A stretch of DNA of 64,000 bases, taken from contig NC_135120.1 in the NCBI RefSeq assembly GCF_050908995.1, positions 2,121,433 to 2,185,432 of the forward strand, written 5' to 3'. Source of the DNA: Andrena cerasifolii. Its lineage: Eukaryota > Arthropoda > Insecta > Hymenoptera > Andrenidae. The stretch's first letter is position 1. Every line of letters begins with the position of its first letter. Under the pieces are notes generated by a model, which saw only the letters and a list, made by a program, of their open reading frames with translations, did not search any database and was not told the DNA's origin. The translations under genes and the position numbers were made by a program. Below are positions 1-11,586 of the stretch, piece by piece.

Positions 1-2257
1 TGTTATTAAATAGTTAGAACCGTTGGGTTAATTAATATGTATGATATAATATAATTACTAGGCTAAATTGCTAGTTGAACATAAGTCTCAAGACTAAGTC
101 GGAATAGCGTATAATACAAGGTTCGACGCTTGGTCGTATTAAACTGAACGTAAAGATTGTCTGGCAGTTTCGTTATAGAAATTGAGAGGATTACTTCTCT
201 TTGAGTATAATGTTTTAATGGTGCCTATTAGCTGGCCCACGCTTTTCTTGTGTAACGCGGTTAACAGGTAAACGTGGAATTACTGGTAGTTGACATTTAA
301 AGTCAGTCTAGTCGGAGGAATGCCGCGCGCGTTACAGTACAAATTGTTAATTTGATGATTAAAGAATTTTGATTATTTTCGTGGGTCAAAAATCTCGTCC
401 TATACAGGCCGCCGCACCGAGTTACTATTAATTTACAGAAGGTTTAACGAAAAGTAACTTTTGTTCGAGTGTAAAGTTCAAGTGTGAATGAATATTTTTT
501 ATTCTCTAATTCGGGTTAGAGAGGCTGAGGAGCCAAGGGTATCCCACAGTATAATGGCTAATGCCAATATTGGCCCTCCGTTACCTCTGCAGTAGTAACG
601 TTCGAATTGATTACATAAAAATAAAACTGTTACATGAGACGAACGCTTGCCTATCGTTATAATGTTTACAACATTAAAAGGAAAAATGCGCAACTCACCC
701 ACTATATCTGTATAGCTTTCTTTTTAGTGTACAAATTTCAGTCGAATGGATATTCGCTTCTGAATAATATGAAGCCTGTTCGGTACCTGAAGAACAGAGA
801 AACTCACTCACACACTCGGTATTTTCGATTACAAACAATAGCGAGAGTTTGGTAACACAAAAGAAATAAGATCGAACCGAAGGTTGATCACAACGCAACT
901 AATAATAGGGGCATGTAATATATAAAAGAAAAGTTTAAAAAAATATATATATTAAAAGAATATAAAACGCAGTTTAAACGAAGTACACTATTTAACGTGG
1001 AAAATTGAGTCCATTCACTATAAACTTAGGAATCTCCGGCTCGAAATACGATTAATAATTTAAAGAAAGAAGTTACAAATCCACGGACACCCTGTCACGC
1101 TCTTCGCGACTGTACGACAAAGAGTGAGCCAGCTTCGCGCCCTCGGGAGCGTCCGGCCGCGGGGCCTGCTCGAAAAAACTGACACTGCAGTCTTATCAGG
1201 CCCCAACAACCAATGCATGTGACTTTAGGCGTTAGCTCTTTTATTCTTCCATACTTTCATACTTGGGTCGCGGCCCACTTAACGCTATGCTATCGTCCTA
1301 CTACCCTTCCGATCTTAGTTTACACTCGCCTTAATAACCCAGACACGCATTCCTGCACTCACTTCTTTACAATTTGGTCTTGGATGCCACGGTCAGGGGT
1401 GCGCTCGACGAGGTTTTTACCAGAATGCTAGACGCATTGTCAAGTCGCATCCCCGCCGCTTATATTAATAAGTTTCGCGACGTATGAGAACCACCGGGTT
1501 TTTCTGAGCGAGCTTCAGAGAACCATGCTGACACCAGCACAGTCCCACGATCAGAGTACTGCGCAGCGACCAAGTGTCGCGACGACGACGGTCGCAGCAC
1601 CGGAGGTATCCGGAGGTGTCAAAGATAAAATACAGTAAGCAAGAGTGCATTCGACTAGGGTTTTCCCCGAATGCTTAATGCATTGTCAAGACGCACCCCA
1701 CTTATTAACAAAGAAAAATTAAAGTTAAATTTAGGGACGTAATACTTGTATGGAATTTGGGGGGCTAATTAATGCGTCCTCGTATGGTTTGAGGGGTTGA
1801 TCAAAACCGTCCTTAGGATGGTTTGGTGTCAGGACCAAAACTGTCCTATCCTGCAGGCAGGCCTACATGCATACTCCTTGTTGGAGCTTGACCAGCGCCA
1901 ATCAGTTGCTGCGTAATTATTTGTACCAATGAGATTTTACGTCCGCGTCCCGCCAGTCACACACTACGCTCAGTTTAATCGGCGTCCGATTGAACTTGAG
2001 GTATGCGCCTGCGCGCTCGAGGCGTTCACGGCGCTGGATTTAGTTTAAACGGGCGGTTATGCGCATGCGTTGCGCGTGATTTAGTTTAAGTGTCCTCCGC
2101 TACGTGTCTTAATACTAGAATGAAAACGACGATAATTGTAGAAAGGAAAAAGAAAAATTTACAGCCGTAGTAGCGATACGTTACACGGAAACGTTAAAGG
2201 TAAATGTACGGGAAGTGAATTAAATTACAATAAATATTAACCTGTAAATATTCATAT
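1..2257. other. No gene recognised; old repeat debris
   Basis: Reading both strands I found no open frame with a recognisable domain. A diverged pair of about 45-bp sequences lies at 1419-1472 and 1667-1712; both contain GCATTGTCAAG followed by a C-rich stretch. This suggests an old local duplication. The stretch at 1100-1170 is GC-richer than its surroundings. Confidence 0.4.
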
Positions 2258-2530
2258 TGTTGCGTTTCGAACTCGGTATAATAAGGGTTTAATAGAATAA
2301 TACAACAGAAGCAACAGAACATTAACAAGAACAGAGTAGCAGATATAACCGTATACAATCACTAATGCGCGAGAAATATATAAGCGTCGATGCGTCTGCA
2401 CGTAATGGCTTCTGGCTATCGAATGACAGCTTGACAGGCGATCGATCCGATCGTCTTCTTCTCGCTGTCCTCTTGTTCCTGTCACGAGCACCAGCAGGCC
2501 CTGGATTCCAACCAAAGGGTGCTCGCAACA
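2258..2530 (-). mobile_element. Solo LTR of an LTR retrotransposon
   Basis: This 273-bp block begins TGTTGCG and ends CGCAACA, the TG...CA ends expected of a long terminal repeat. It is flanked on both sides by ATAT (2254-2257 and 2531-2534), a candidate 4-bp target-site duplication. Read on the minus strand it has a TATATA box in its first half and an ATTAAA polyadenylation-like signal near the end, which fits U3-R-U5 order. No second LTR or internal coding sequence adjoins it, so it looks like a solo LTR left by LTR-LTR recombination. The length would suit copia or gypsy; a 4-bp duplication points weakly to gypsy. Confidence 0.6.
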
Positions 2531-3744
2531 ATATGTTTTTATCTCAGTATCATCAATACAAATAACACTAATAGCAATATGTGTGTTGATGCTTCTTGTC
2601 TATTAAATGTGCGTATTCTTACATGTTTTATTCATTTTATTATAAATAATTAAATATATTTTAAGATTCTTAAAAATTCAGATAAATTCTTTCTATATCA
2701 AACAAATGAATGGTAAAAGTATTGGATCAAGTCAATCGGGTACCCCCCGTCCCTAATATGGCGGGTACCCTCGGGACACCATTACAAACCTTCATTTTTA
2801 CAAACTTATCAGTTTATACTACGTTACGATGCTCAATAATATAAATATATTTGTACAGTGCAAATGATAAGGCACCGACATAAAAAATTGAGTGTCGTAG
2901 ATTAAATAAGGAACAAAATTATTTTTTACTTTTTAGCGAATTTTTATTTTTTTGAGCTACTACGCTAGATGGAACATAATATATTTCAGTTTATACATCT
3001 TTCTTGTATTTCCATCTCGGATCATCCAGTCATTCTGGGGAGTGTGGAACATTCTTTTTGCAGTGCTCCGGGAAGCCAGTTGTTCGCGGCCATTTTGCAA
3101 AATTGTTCAAAAGAAAACAATTCCTAGCAAAATAGAGAATGCTTTCAATCTATATAAAAAACAAAGTTCTATACTTTTATTATACACTGACAAAGTCAGT
3201 GGTCACAAGTGCCTGCAATGGCACTTGTACTCGTCGATCATACGATGACGCGAGTGGATCCACGCCGGCGTAAGTTTACCAAGAAAGTTATCCGAGTTCG
3301 GAACGATATTTTTAATATTAGGTCATTCCACGCCAGGCGAATCACTTTTTGCCTTGTGGCATTTTGTTCAAATTAAAATAGTTAGAGTCCATGTAAAAAT
3401 AAGGAGTATTTAAATAATCATGTTGGAAAATTCGAAATTGTGTAAACAATACAGACTTCCAAACTTAGCAATTTTCAATGATTTGTAAATAATTGTGATC
3501 ATACGTCAAATAATTTTATATTACAAAAATATTAAAAATATGTTTGGTCTTTTTAGATAGAACGAATGATGTTTGGAGATTGAATTGGATGAAACAAAAA
3601 GTTTGTATTATTCATGATTCCGGGGACAAAATTTTTCTGTGCAGGTAATTTTCCAAAAACTGCAATAAATAAAAACCATGATATAAATCTATAAAGAGTA
3701 CTTTTTTATTTTTTTAATTTTTTACAAGCTGTGATAAATGTAAA
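2531..3744. other. AT-rich, no gene recognised
   Basis: No coding domain seen. Positions about 2865-2945 resemble the palindromic repeat at 46340-46580 (shared words around AAAAAATTGAG and AATAAGGA), so part of this stretch is probably a copy of that dispersed repeat. Confidence 0.35.
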
Positions 3745-3895
3745 AATTCCCCCCCTGGCCATTCCCCCCGCGGCCTCTTTTTCCTTGGCCCCACACCCCG
3801 GCCTATTCCCCCTTGGCACCCCCCCCCCCGGCCATTTTCTCCTTGGCCCCATCCGCCTTGGCCAAATCCGCCTCCGCGCCTGCCACCTCTACGGC
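3745..3895. repeat. C-rich imperfect tandem repeat (CCTTGGCC-type)
   Basis: A strongly C-rich plus strand with repeated CCTTGGCC and CCCCGGCC words, spaced irregularly. An open frame through it would encode only proline-rich low-complexity sequence and is not a gene. Confidence 0.75.
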
Positions 3896-4208
3896 CTCTG
3901 CCGTTATCTGTGTAGCGCGTGTAGGTGGCATTTAAGAGCTTTATACATCTGAAGCAGTACCATAAAATTTACATTTTCTACTTCTACCCGTACATATAGT
4001 GAATCCCAAAAATATTCGGACAGAACCGGTATAACATACGGTCAAGGCAGTTTCATTAAATGCAATGGTGTATTATTTTGTTCATATTATTTAAGCTCTT
4101 TGTGAGAAAAATTGATACAATATACGATATTTCGTTTCATTGAAAATCGTAAAATATTGATAAACCGTAGATCTCACATGAAATCAAATATTATCGTATT
4201 GCATATCT
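3896..4208. other. Fragment with a Tc1/mariner-like end
   Basis: AGTGAATCCCAAAAATATTC at about 3998 resembles the terminal inverted repeat of Tc1/mariner-like elements of insects. I found no partner end nearby and no transposase, so this is at most a truncated copy. Confidence 0.3.
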
Positions 4209-4832
4209 ACATAAAAAACTTCAGAAAAGTAAAAAAAATTAATTAATAATAATTATAAAATAAAAAAAGATGTGAAATCAAAATGAGCTACACGTACATA
4301 AAGGTAATGATAAATACAAATAAATATTTTAATACGAATAAACATTTTATTCAAAATACTTGGCGCTGCGAAACAGAAAAAATGTTTATTGTCCTCGTAT
4401 TAATAATTTACAATAACTCCCTTACAATCTAAAATACATAAACATATACATATACATATTAGAAACGCAGTCAGATTTATTCTACATATATTTAATTCTA
4501 ATGTCATACGTAGCATATACGCACGCACACATACACACATTCATGAACGCACACACAAGAAAGAAAGAAAAAGATTAATTAATGCAATTTAAACATATTT
4601 ATTCAGTTTAGCGGCACCAATTCGGGACGCAGCGCCAAGTATTTTGAATAAAATGTTTATTCGTATTAAAATATTAATTTGTATTTATCATTACCTTTAT
4701 GTACGCGCAGCTCATTTTGATTTCACATCTTTTTTTATTTTATAATTATTATTATCTTCTATTTTTTGTGATTTATTTACTTTCGTGTACTTGACGTAAT
4801 TTTTTTACTTTTCTGAAGTTTTTTTATGGAGA
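4209..4832. repeat. Palindromic (foldback) repeat, family P
   Basis: The arm at 4209-4373 is repeated inverted at 4629-4832. Both arms share the words GATGTGAAATC, AATGAGCT, GTACATAAAGGTAATG and CTTGGCGCTGCG; the left arm lacks about 40 bp present in the right arm. A loop of roughly 255 bp separates them. A second palindrome with the same GATGTGAAATC/AATGAGCT block lies at 62252-63147, so this is a dispersed foldback family. No coding sequence is present and no target-site duplication was identified. Confidence 0.75.
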
Positions 4833-5390
4833 TCTCACTTCTTTTTAGAAAGATAATTTACATAGAGAATGACTTTAGATCATTTTCAATATTATAAATT
4901 ATTATTATATTATTAATTCATGACTGGATAATTTTTTCATCCTCTCGGGTTTTTTTTTTAAATATATTGTATTGTCATCCAAACTACGCACGCCTGCAAA
5001 GCTTCAAGACAATTGGATTGGTGGAATTGGTTTAAATTGGTTTTTATCATTTAAATTAAAAAGAAATTCATTTATGTATATGTTTGTAAAAACACGTTTA
5101 TAACTTGATTATAACTTGACGGTAAGCTGTCAAAATTTGGAGTAGATTGCATAGTGAAGATAGCGATTGCCCAACGAAACGTGTGTTAGTTCCGTTTTGG
5201 CTGAAGGTGTGCGTGTAACGCGTATACGTATTATGTCGACAAAATTTGGCTGGAGAATCAGGAGAAAAACCTTATCGCATCTGACAGATTCATGAGACGA
5301 TATTACGATATCTCGGTTATGCGCGGACCGATTTTTTTGAAATTGGTCTTATTCGAAAGCTTATATGCGGTTTACATAAGAAAAATGCCT
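4740..5390 (+). repeat. Dispersed repeat, copy 1 (partner at 63050-64000)
   Basis: From the outer part of the palindrome at 4740 to 5390 the sequence reappears in the same orientation at 63050-64000. Shared blocks include ATAACTTGACGGTAAGCTGT, GGAGTAGATTGCATAGTG, GTGCGTGTAACGCGTA and TCGAAAGCTTATATG. It directly follows a family-P palindrome in both places, so palindrome and tail are probably parts of one mobile element. No open frame encodes a recognisable protein. Confidence 0.7.
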
Positions 5391-6021
5391 TTAAATTTAG
5401 AAAATATTGCAGACGTGATGAGATATTAAGGAAATAAGTTTCAAGTTAGGTTGGAATGGCTCCGCGACGAGTAAAGGTACACGGTAGCGACAGTCGACAT
5501 ATACAGGGTGTCTTTCCTGTACTTGGCGTCGAGACGCTACCGCGTCTCTAGATTGTTCAATTCTTCTCCGACAGGGGTACATTATTACGAACAAAAGAAT
5601 ATAGTATTTGGTATTGCGCATAATTACCTTCTTCATTTCTTTCCGGAGTTTCTATGTTTTATTTCCTCCTTCCACCCTCGTTTCCTCCTGCCTTCCCTGT
5701 TTCTTGGCCTCCTCCATCTTCTTCAACGTCTCCTCTCCCTCGCTCCTCTCCTCCGCGTTCACCAGTGCATCCTGTAGCTGGAAATTAAATAATGAATGTA
5801 TTATTTTATGGAAAATAGTAAGATTGTATGAACATACAGGATGATTCTCTCGTTGAAGTCCTCAAAGGCGATGCCGTCGATAAGCCGCGCCTCGCTAACA
5901 AAGGTCGTTCGGCAACCAGAAAATTCAGAAAATTATGAAACTTGGTGTGCGAGTAGAGTAGTTCATCCGTAAGGCATTCCCATTTCTAACCAACTTAAAA
6001 AATAAAGAGGTTCTACGCTCG
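5391..6021. other. No gene recognised; remnant TA/CAGGGTGTC end
   Basis: At about 5502 the sequence reads TATACAGGGTGTC, the start shared by the foldback elements at 6953, 15219 and 46998. The following bases do not match those elements, so it is a decayed or unrelated terminus. Confidence 0.3.
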
Positions 6022-6022
6022 A

Positions 6023-6070
<48 letters not shown>

Positions 6071-6250
6071 CGTGCGTTCGTGCGTGCGTGTGTGTGTGTA
6101 TATGTGTGTGTATGCGTGAATGCGTGTATGCGTGTATGCGTGTATGCGTGTATGCGTGTATGCGTGTATGCGTGTATGCGTGTATGCGTGTATGCGTGTA
6201 TGCGTGTATGCGTGTATGTATGTATGTATGTATGTATGTATGTATGTAGA
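6023..6250. repeat. Compound microsatellite
   Basis: A (TG)n tract at about 6028-6066 passes into TGCG/TTCG units, then about ten TGTATGCG units (6122-6210), then a (TATG)n tract to 6247. All long open frames here are low-complexity artefacts on either strand. Confidence 0.95.
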
Positions 6251-6952
6251 GGAAACTCGAACAAAACCGGGTACCTGGGTAAAACCAAGACGTCCTATTA
6301 TTTTTTAAATTGCCTTACATTTTCGTGCGTCGTTGCAGCAACATATTGTAGGAATGTCCATTATTTCATCAACAAAAACTAATCGTGTTACACGCGTGCT
6401 TACTGAGGTTATATCGTCTTGTGTGTTTTTGAAGGCTGTGATCTAATTTTCGATCATTAAAAAACTTCAAACACTTTCGACAGTGTTCAGGTAGATACTT
6501 TTTGTTATCAATTATGTTAATAGTTGCATATTAAAGTATAAATAATTCAAAGTTTGTTTTTACTTCACCATGGTATTGTTGACATTTCATAATGTTTACA
6601 AAATTGTATGCTGGAGCAAAACCGTACAGGGTAAAACCGGATACCCGGTTTTCGACAAAATGTGTATAACAAAGAAACGAAAAAGTAGAATATAACAAAA
6701 TTAAAACTAAATCTTAATAAAGCACTACAACTAAAGAGAAAGAAAACCACAGAATTAAACAAAATACCGAAGGATAATGATAACAGTGGTGAAGAAAGTG
6801 GTGAAGATATTTGCATTTATGTACAAGAATCATATGGTTCATTGAAATTGAATAAAGGTTCGGTGCAGTTTATGTTAGAGATACACGAAGTCGACGACAC
6901 AGAGGCATCGGTATCTCACAATCAGTATGGCTGCGCGCCGGTCATGTGTCTA
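6251..6952 (+). pseudogene. Possible pogo/Tigger-like transposase C-terminal remnant
   Basis: A frame at about 6725-6940 reads an acidic linker ending DNDNSGEESGEDICIY, followed by QESYGSLKLNKG. This recalls the acidic linker and PHD-like cysteine segment at the C-terminus of some insect pogo/Tigger-type transposases, but key cysteines are absent. Two nearby stretches (6255-6290 and 6610-6650) share GTAAAACC and GGGTACC/GGATACC words. The foldback element at 6953 interrupts the frame. The family call is a guess from the pattern of the linker only. Confidence 0.3.
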
Positions 6953-9864
6953 CAGAGTGTTCCAGAATTGAGGGACATCCCGGAACATGCAATATCCTGA
7001 TGCAAAAAGACATCGAAAAGTCCTTAACCGTTTTGGGATCTGGGGTTTCGTTTTCGAGATATTAAGAAAAAAGCCCACCCAATCAAAGCGCGAGCTTTCC
7101 GCTGGAGCTCCCGCGCTAGCGTGGCCGCGCGCCGGGCCGCGCTACAACTACGAACAAGCAAGGCAGCTTGCATCGAAGGAAATTGCGTAAAATGACAAAT
7201 GAAAACGACGTAACAAAAAAATCTAAACTTTTGCCATGGTTTGTTTGCCATTTATAGTGAATAATGAATAAAGGATAAATAGATGAAAATCATGTGTAAC
7301 GTAAAAAGACGATTACAGTTGTTTTTTATTTTTGGAAGAATCGAAAATAATAATTATTTGGAGTGAGAGGATAAGGAACGCGTAAATTTCCTTTTTTAAT
7401 AACGTACAAACTAAAAGGTATGCAACGGGGAACGAACGAAAAGTGATCGTAGTTGGTTATTATGATAAAAATCCGTAGTTCAATAACGGCCAACACTGTT
7501 GTTGATAATGAATAAGGCCGTTTAAAAACAGCGAGGAAAAATTTACGTACGGAAATTTGGAGAATTATCGCCGGAAATAAGCCATAGCCTGCGTTAAATT
7601 TAAAAAATAATAGTTGCCAATAATGTAACTAAAACTCACCCTTTCGGAAATTCACCTACAGCTTAAAAACCTGAGTCACCAGGTCACTGAACCGATCCTG
7701 GTCATCGACAGACGCGCCGAGTGCACAGCTGATCTCAGGTATGCGACACTATCCAAAGTTAAGGGTCGCAACGTCAAGTGCGTCCGGGTTAATGTACCGA
7801 ATATACATTTCACTGCACGCCTACTAACACTGATCACTTAATTTATTTTTCATGAGACGTGTTGTTCCTACGTTATAAAAATTGGTGGACATGAATTTTT
7901 ACTTGGCGTTCGGAGCCATAGGTATTCCCGCGCAAATTCTCACGCTGCAGCACTTGTGTCCTCGTTGTTCGGGGGATACACCCAGAACATCGCGTAATAC
8001 TTTTGAGCAGAGAAAACTTCTGCAACGTGATTGCTTGCTGACTGACAAGATTTTTTCCAAGCGACTTCTTCTACCCCCAAATAGTTTCTCGCGTTCCATT
8101 ATGAGTTTACCCCCACCAGGCCAAGAGGCTTCAGGTAAAAACAAGCCTGCACATTTTCGAAACACACGTGCCTTGCAGAAGTGCAAGGAACGAACCATCC
8201 TACTCACTGTCATAAAAGCCTGCGCTCCGTCCTTTTACTGCCAATGTACCCATTGCTTCGAGGTAGGCAGCAGATACCACGTGTTTCGGTTCAAAAGGGT
8301 CCGAAGAGAAGAGAAACAGAAAGTTTTCGAATTGCTATAAAGAAAGACATGTTTCCTGTATCCTGTTTCCCTTTTCCGATACCCTGAGTTCACGTCTGCT
8401 ACGAGGCGGAACCAACTAAGCCATAAATTACTCAAAACTGCGTGTAGTCCCGCCTGCTTCGTCCTACCTTCAAATAAAAAAAGGATCCCTTATCTCTCGA
8501 GTCTAAACACGCGCTCGAATTTCGAAACAAAAGCACGCGTTGACGTATTCCGTGCGAGAGACGGTGGGCTTGAAGTCCGGGCTGCCTACCTCGAAGCAAT
8601 GGGTACATTGGCAGTAAAAGGACGGAGCGCGGGCATTTATGACAGTGAGTAGGATAGTTCGTTCCTTGCACTTCTGCAAGGCACGTGTGTTTCGAAAATG
8701 TGCAGGCTTGTGTTTACCTGAAGCCTCTTGGCCTGGTGGGGGTAAACTCATAATGGAACGCGAGAAACTATTTGGGGGTAGAAGAAGTCGCTTGGAAAAA
8801 ATCTTGTCAGTCAGCAAGCAATCACGTTGCAGAAATGTTCTCTGCTCAAAAGTATTACGCGATGTTCTGGGTGTACCCCCCGAATAACGAGGACGCAAGT
8901 GCTGCAGCGTGAGTATTTGCGCGGGAATACCTACGGCTCCGAACGCCAAGTAAAAATTCATGTCCACCAATTTTTATAACGTAGGAGCAACACGTCTCAT
9001 GAAAAATAAATTAAGTGATCAGTGTTAGTAGGCGTGCAGTGAAATGTATATTCGGTACATTAACCCGGACGCACTTGACGTTGCGACCCTTAACTTTGGA
9101 TAGTGTCGCATACCTGAGATCAGCTGTGCACTCGGCGCGTCTGTCGATGACCAGGATCGGTTCAGTGACCTGGTGACTCAGGTTTTTAAGCTGTAGGTGA
9201 ATTTCCGAAAGGGTGAGTTTTAGTTACATTATTGGCAACTATTATTTTTTAAATTTAACGCAGGCTATGGCTTATTTCCGGCGATAATTCTCCAAATTTC
9301 CGTACGTAAATTTTTCCTCGCTGTTTTTAAAGGGCCTTATTCATTATCAACAACAGTGTTGACCGTTATTGAACTACCGATATTTATCTGTTGCATATCT
9401 TTTAGTTTGTACGTTATTAAAATAGGAAATTTACGCGTTCCTTATCATGTCACTCCAAATAATTATTATTTTCGTTTTTTCTAAAAAAAAAAAAAACTGT
9501 GTATTCGTCTTTTTACGTTACACATGATTTCCATCCATTTATCCTTTATTCATTATTCACTATAAATGGCAAACAAACCATGGCAAAAGGTTAGATTTTT
9601 TTGTTACGTCGTTTTCATTTGTCATTTTACGCAATTTCCTTCGATGCACGCTGCCTTGCTTGTTCGTAGTTGCAGCGCGGCCCCGCGCGCGGCCACGCTA
9701 GCGCGGGAGCTCCAGCGAAAGGCTCACGCTTTGATTGGGTGGGCTTTTTTCTTAATATCTCGAAAACGAAACCCCAGATCCCAAAACGGTTAAGGACTTT
9801 TCGATGTCTTTTTGTATCAGGATATTGCATGTTCCGGGATGTCCCTCAATTCTGGGACACCCTG
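6953..9864. mobile_element. TA-flanked foldback DNA transposon, subfamily A
   Basis: The outer ends are CAGAGTG and CACCCTG, each bordered by TA (6951-6952 and 9865-9866), consistent with a TA target as in the IS630-Tc1-mariner group. Arms at 6953-8271 and 8581-9864 are inverted repeats of about 1.3 kb, nearly identical apart from small indels, around a 309-bp loop. Each arm contains a sequence whose translation (MFSAQKYYAMFWVYPPNN on the plus strand near 8830) resembles the N-terminal helix-turn-helix (DUF4817-like) of some insect transposases. That reading frame is broken and no DDE catalytic domain is present, so the element is non-autonomous. A 150-codon antisense frame exists in both arms but looks like a shadow of this remnant. 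Confidence 0.8.
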
Positions 9865-9866
9865 TA

Positions 9867-10314
9867 TATGTCGGCCACGCGTGTGTGCGTGCCGATGATG
9901 TGGAGGTATGTGTGAGCGAGCCTTCGAGAAGGCCGAGCGAACAGAAAACACTTCCGGTAATGGTTGCGACATATGTGTTACGCGGTACAAAGATCTCAGA
10001 GCTTTTCAAGTATTACTATTAACTATTATGTTCTTATGTGTCAAGTGTATGTCCCACATGTGCAATAAACTGATTGTTCTCATATTCCACGCAACAGTTT
10101 ACAGCTTGTTCTAACTGGTTGGGAGACTGAAGAATTGGATGAGTTTCGTTGTTATAGGTGCTAGGGCCAGTATCTAGTATGGTACCGTGTCACAATTGTG
10201 CGGGGCGAGACCAAACAAATTTCGCAAAATAATTTTCATCAAGAGTAGCTAAGGTTCACCCTAATGTTGATGTATGAAATGCTATCTCGTTATGCTAAGT
10301 TTAGTTCCAACCTA
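9867..10314. other. No gene recognised
   Basis: Between the TA-flanked foldback and the next palindromic element nothing resembling a coding domain or RNA gene is visible. Confidence 0.35.
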
Positions 10315-11175
10315 CAGTGACGGACGAAAAAAAGTTGACAACTTTTAAAAATGCATAACTTTTTTTAGAATTGGTCTAAACGACAAGAGTTTTTTTTTTG
10401 AAGCTAGAAAGATTACTTTGCTAAGAAACGTGTTTCGTCGTTTTGCAAAACAATACAATTGCTTGGAATAGCAAAGAAAATAGTAAATGTCGTTTTTTTA
10501 ACTTTTTTGTGAGCCTGTAATGAAAATTCATAAAAGTTGTACAGATCGCGCAATAGAACATTGCGAGTCTGACCGTCGGTGTTCTTTTAATTCGTTTCGA
10601 AAAACATGTGACCGCACACGGACGAGTATCATACAAAGTAACAGGTTAGCGAGGTACTCATGCGTGTGCGATCGTATGTTTGTTTTTTTTTTCAAATTGA
10701 ATTAAAAGAACGCCGACCGTTGGACTCTCTCGCACGCTCGGCTGACTCGCGGCCTACTCAGTGGCCGCTCGGAGGTAAAGTTGTATTGCGCGATCTGTAT
10801 GCATGTCCAAATTTCATCAAAATCACTGATTTCGAGAATTTCGCGATTTTCGACCTTATTCTGCGATCTTTAAGCGTGTATAGCTCAGAGCAACGTTAAC
10901 CGATTTTTATGAAATTTTAGGCATGTATACAAGTTACTTCACTCTGTGAACTTTTTTTTTTAAATTTTCATTACAGTCTCACAAAAATAAATTAAAAAAA
11001 AAGACATTTACTATTTTATTTGCTTTTCCGACCAATTGCATTTTTTTCAAAACCACGAAACACGTCTCTTAGCAAACTAATCCTTCTAGCTTCTAAAAAA
11101 AACCATGTCTTTTTGGGCCAATTCTAAAAAAGCTATGCGACTTTAAAAGTTGTAAACTTTCTTTGCCCGCCACTG
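10315..11175. mobile_element. Palindromic TIR element with CAGTG ends
   Basis: The left end CAGTGACGGACGAAAAAAAG matches, inverted, the right end ...CTTTCTTTGCCCGCCACTG. Matching continues inward through GTTGACAACTTTTAAA and GAATTGG. The left end follows TA; the right end is followed by CA, possibly a mutated TA. CAGTG ends are usual for Tc1-like elements. The inner part is also palindromic: TGTTCTTTTAATTC near 10580 pairs with GAATTAAAAGAACG near 10699, with the hairpin tip near 10640. No transposase frame is present, so it is a MITE-like foldback. Confidence 0.7.
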
Positions 11176-11305
11176 CATGTATCTCAGTGTCAGAAGATAA
11201 ATAAAATAGAAGTCATTCTCAAACAATTATTTCGGTTCTTAGCTTTTGTCAGTAAGTGCAGTTTTGTATGGGAAACTGGAGACTAAATTTTTTTCTTGAT
11301 TTTAG

Positions 11306-11586
11306 TTGAATACTGATCGTGGTCATAAAAGAAGGAGTCCTGAAAATATTACTTCAATGATACAATCATTTGATGAAAAAAGTTTTAACTTCACTAAACT
11401 TACCCCCGAAGAGACAATAATGGATTTAAACAATGGAGATGGAAACGATATTATTGCAGTTAATGTCAGTCCAATGGAATATTGTCATTCCCTTCTATTG
11501 CCGCAGAGAAATAGACGACTACCTCAAATTGTAACAAAATATAGTTTGGGCAAAGCCATTGAAATGTTTTCATTAAGTTCCTCTTC
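11306..11586 (+). CDS. GDPGP1: GDP-D-glucose phosphorylase 1, exon (N-terminal half)
   Basis: GDPGP1 hydrolytically or phosphorolytically removes GDP-D-glucose, a cytosolic quality-control step for nucleotide sugars; it belongs to the HIT/GalT-related fold. The exon follows an acceptor TTTTAG at 11300-11305 and ends before a donor GTAAGT at 11587, leaving phase 2. Recognisable stretches are RRSPENITSMIQ, FNFTKLTPEE and VNVSPMEYCHSLLLPQR, then LPQIVTKYSL, all typical of insect GDPGP1. The frame has no stop until the donor. There is no in-frame start here (it opens with TTG after the acceptor), so at least one upstream exon must exist; I did not find it in 1-11300. The phase-2 end joins exactly to the exon at 45208. 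Confidence 0.85.

Noticed and set aside
2952..3248. A 98-codon plus-strand frame as a host gene or missing GDPGP1 N-terminal exon
   Set aside because: No resemblance to GDPGP1 N-termini, no suitable splice sites, and composition like the surrounding AT-rich sequence.
6013..6382. Cys/Val- and Thr/His-rich frames of 75-116 codons
   Set aside because: Translations of a TG/TGTATGCG microsatellite.
7882..8340. A 152-codon plus-strand frame and its near copy on the minus strand at 8503-8970, as a real gene pair
   Set aside because: They are the two arms of a foldback element and lie antisense to a transposase helix-turn-helix remnant; no domain is recognisable and codon patterns are not protein-like.
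6953..8420. Repeated units as a possible CRISPR array
   Set aside because: Repeats are inverted, not direct, with no regular spacers, and the genome is eukaryotic.
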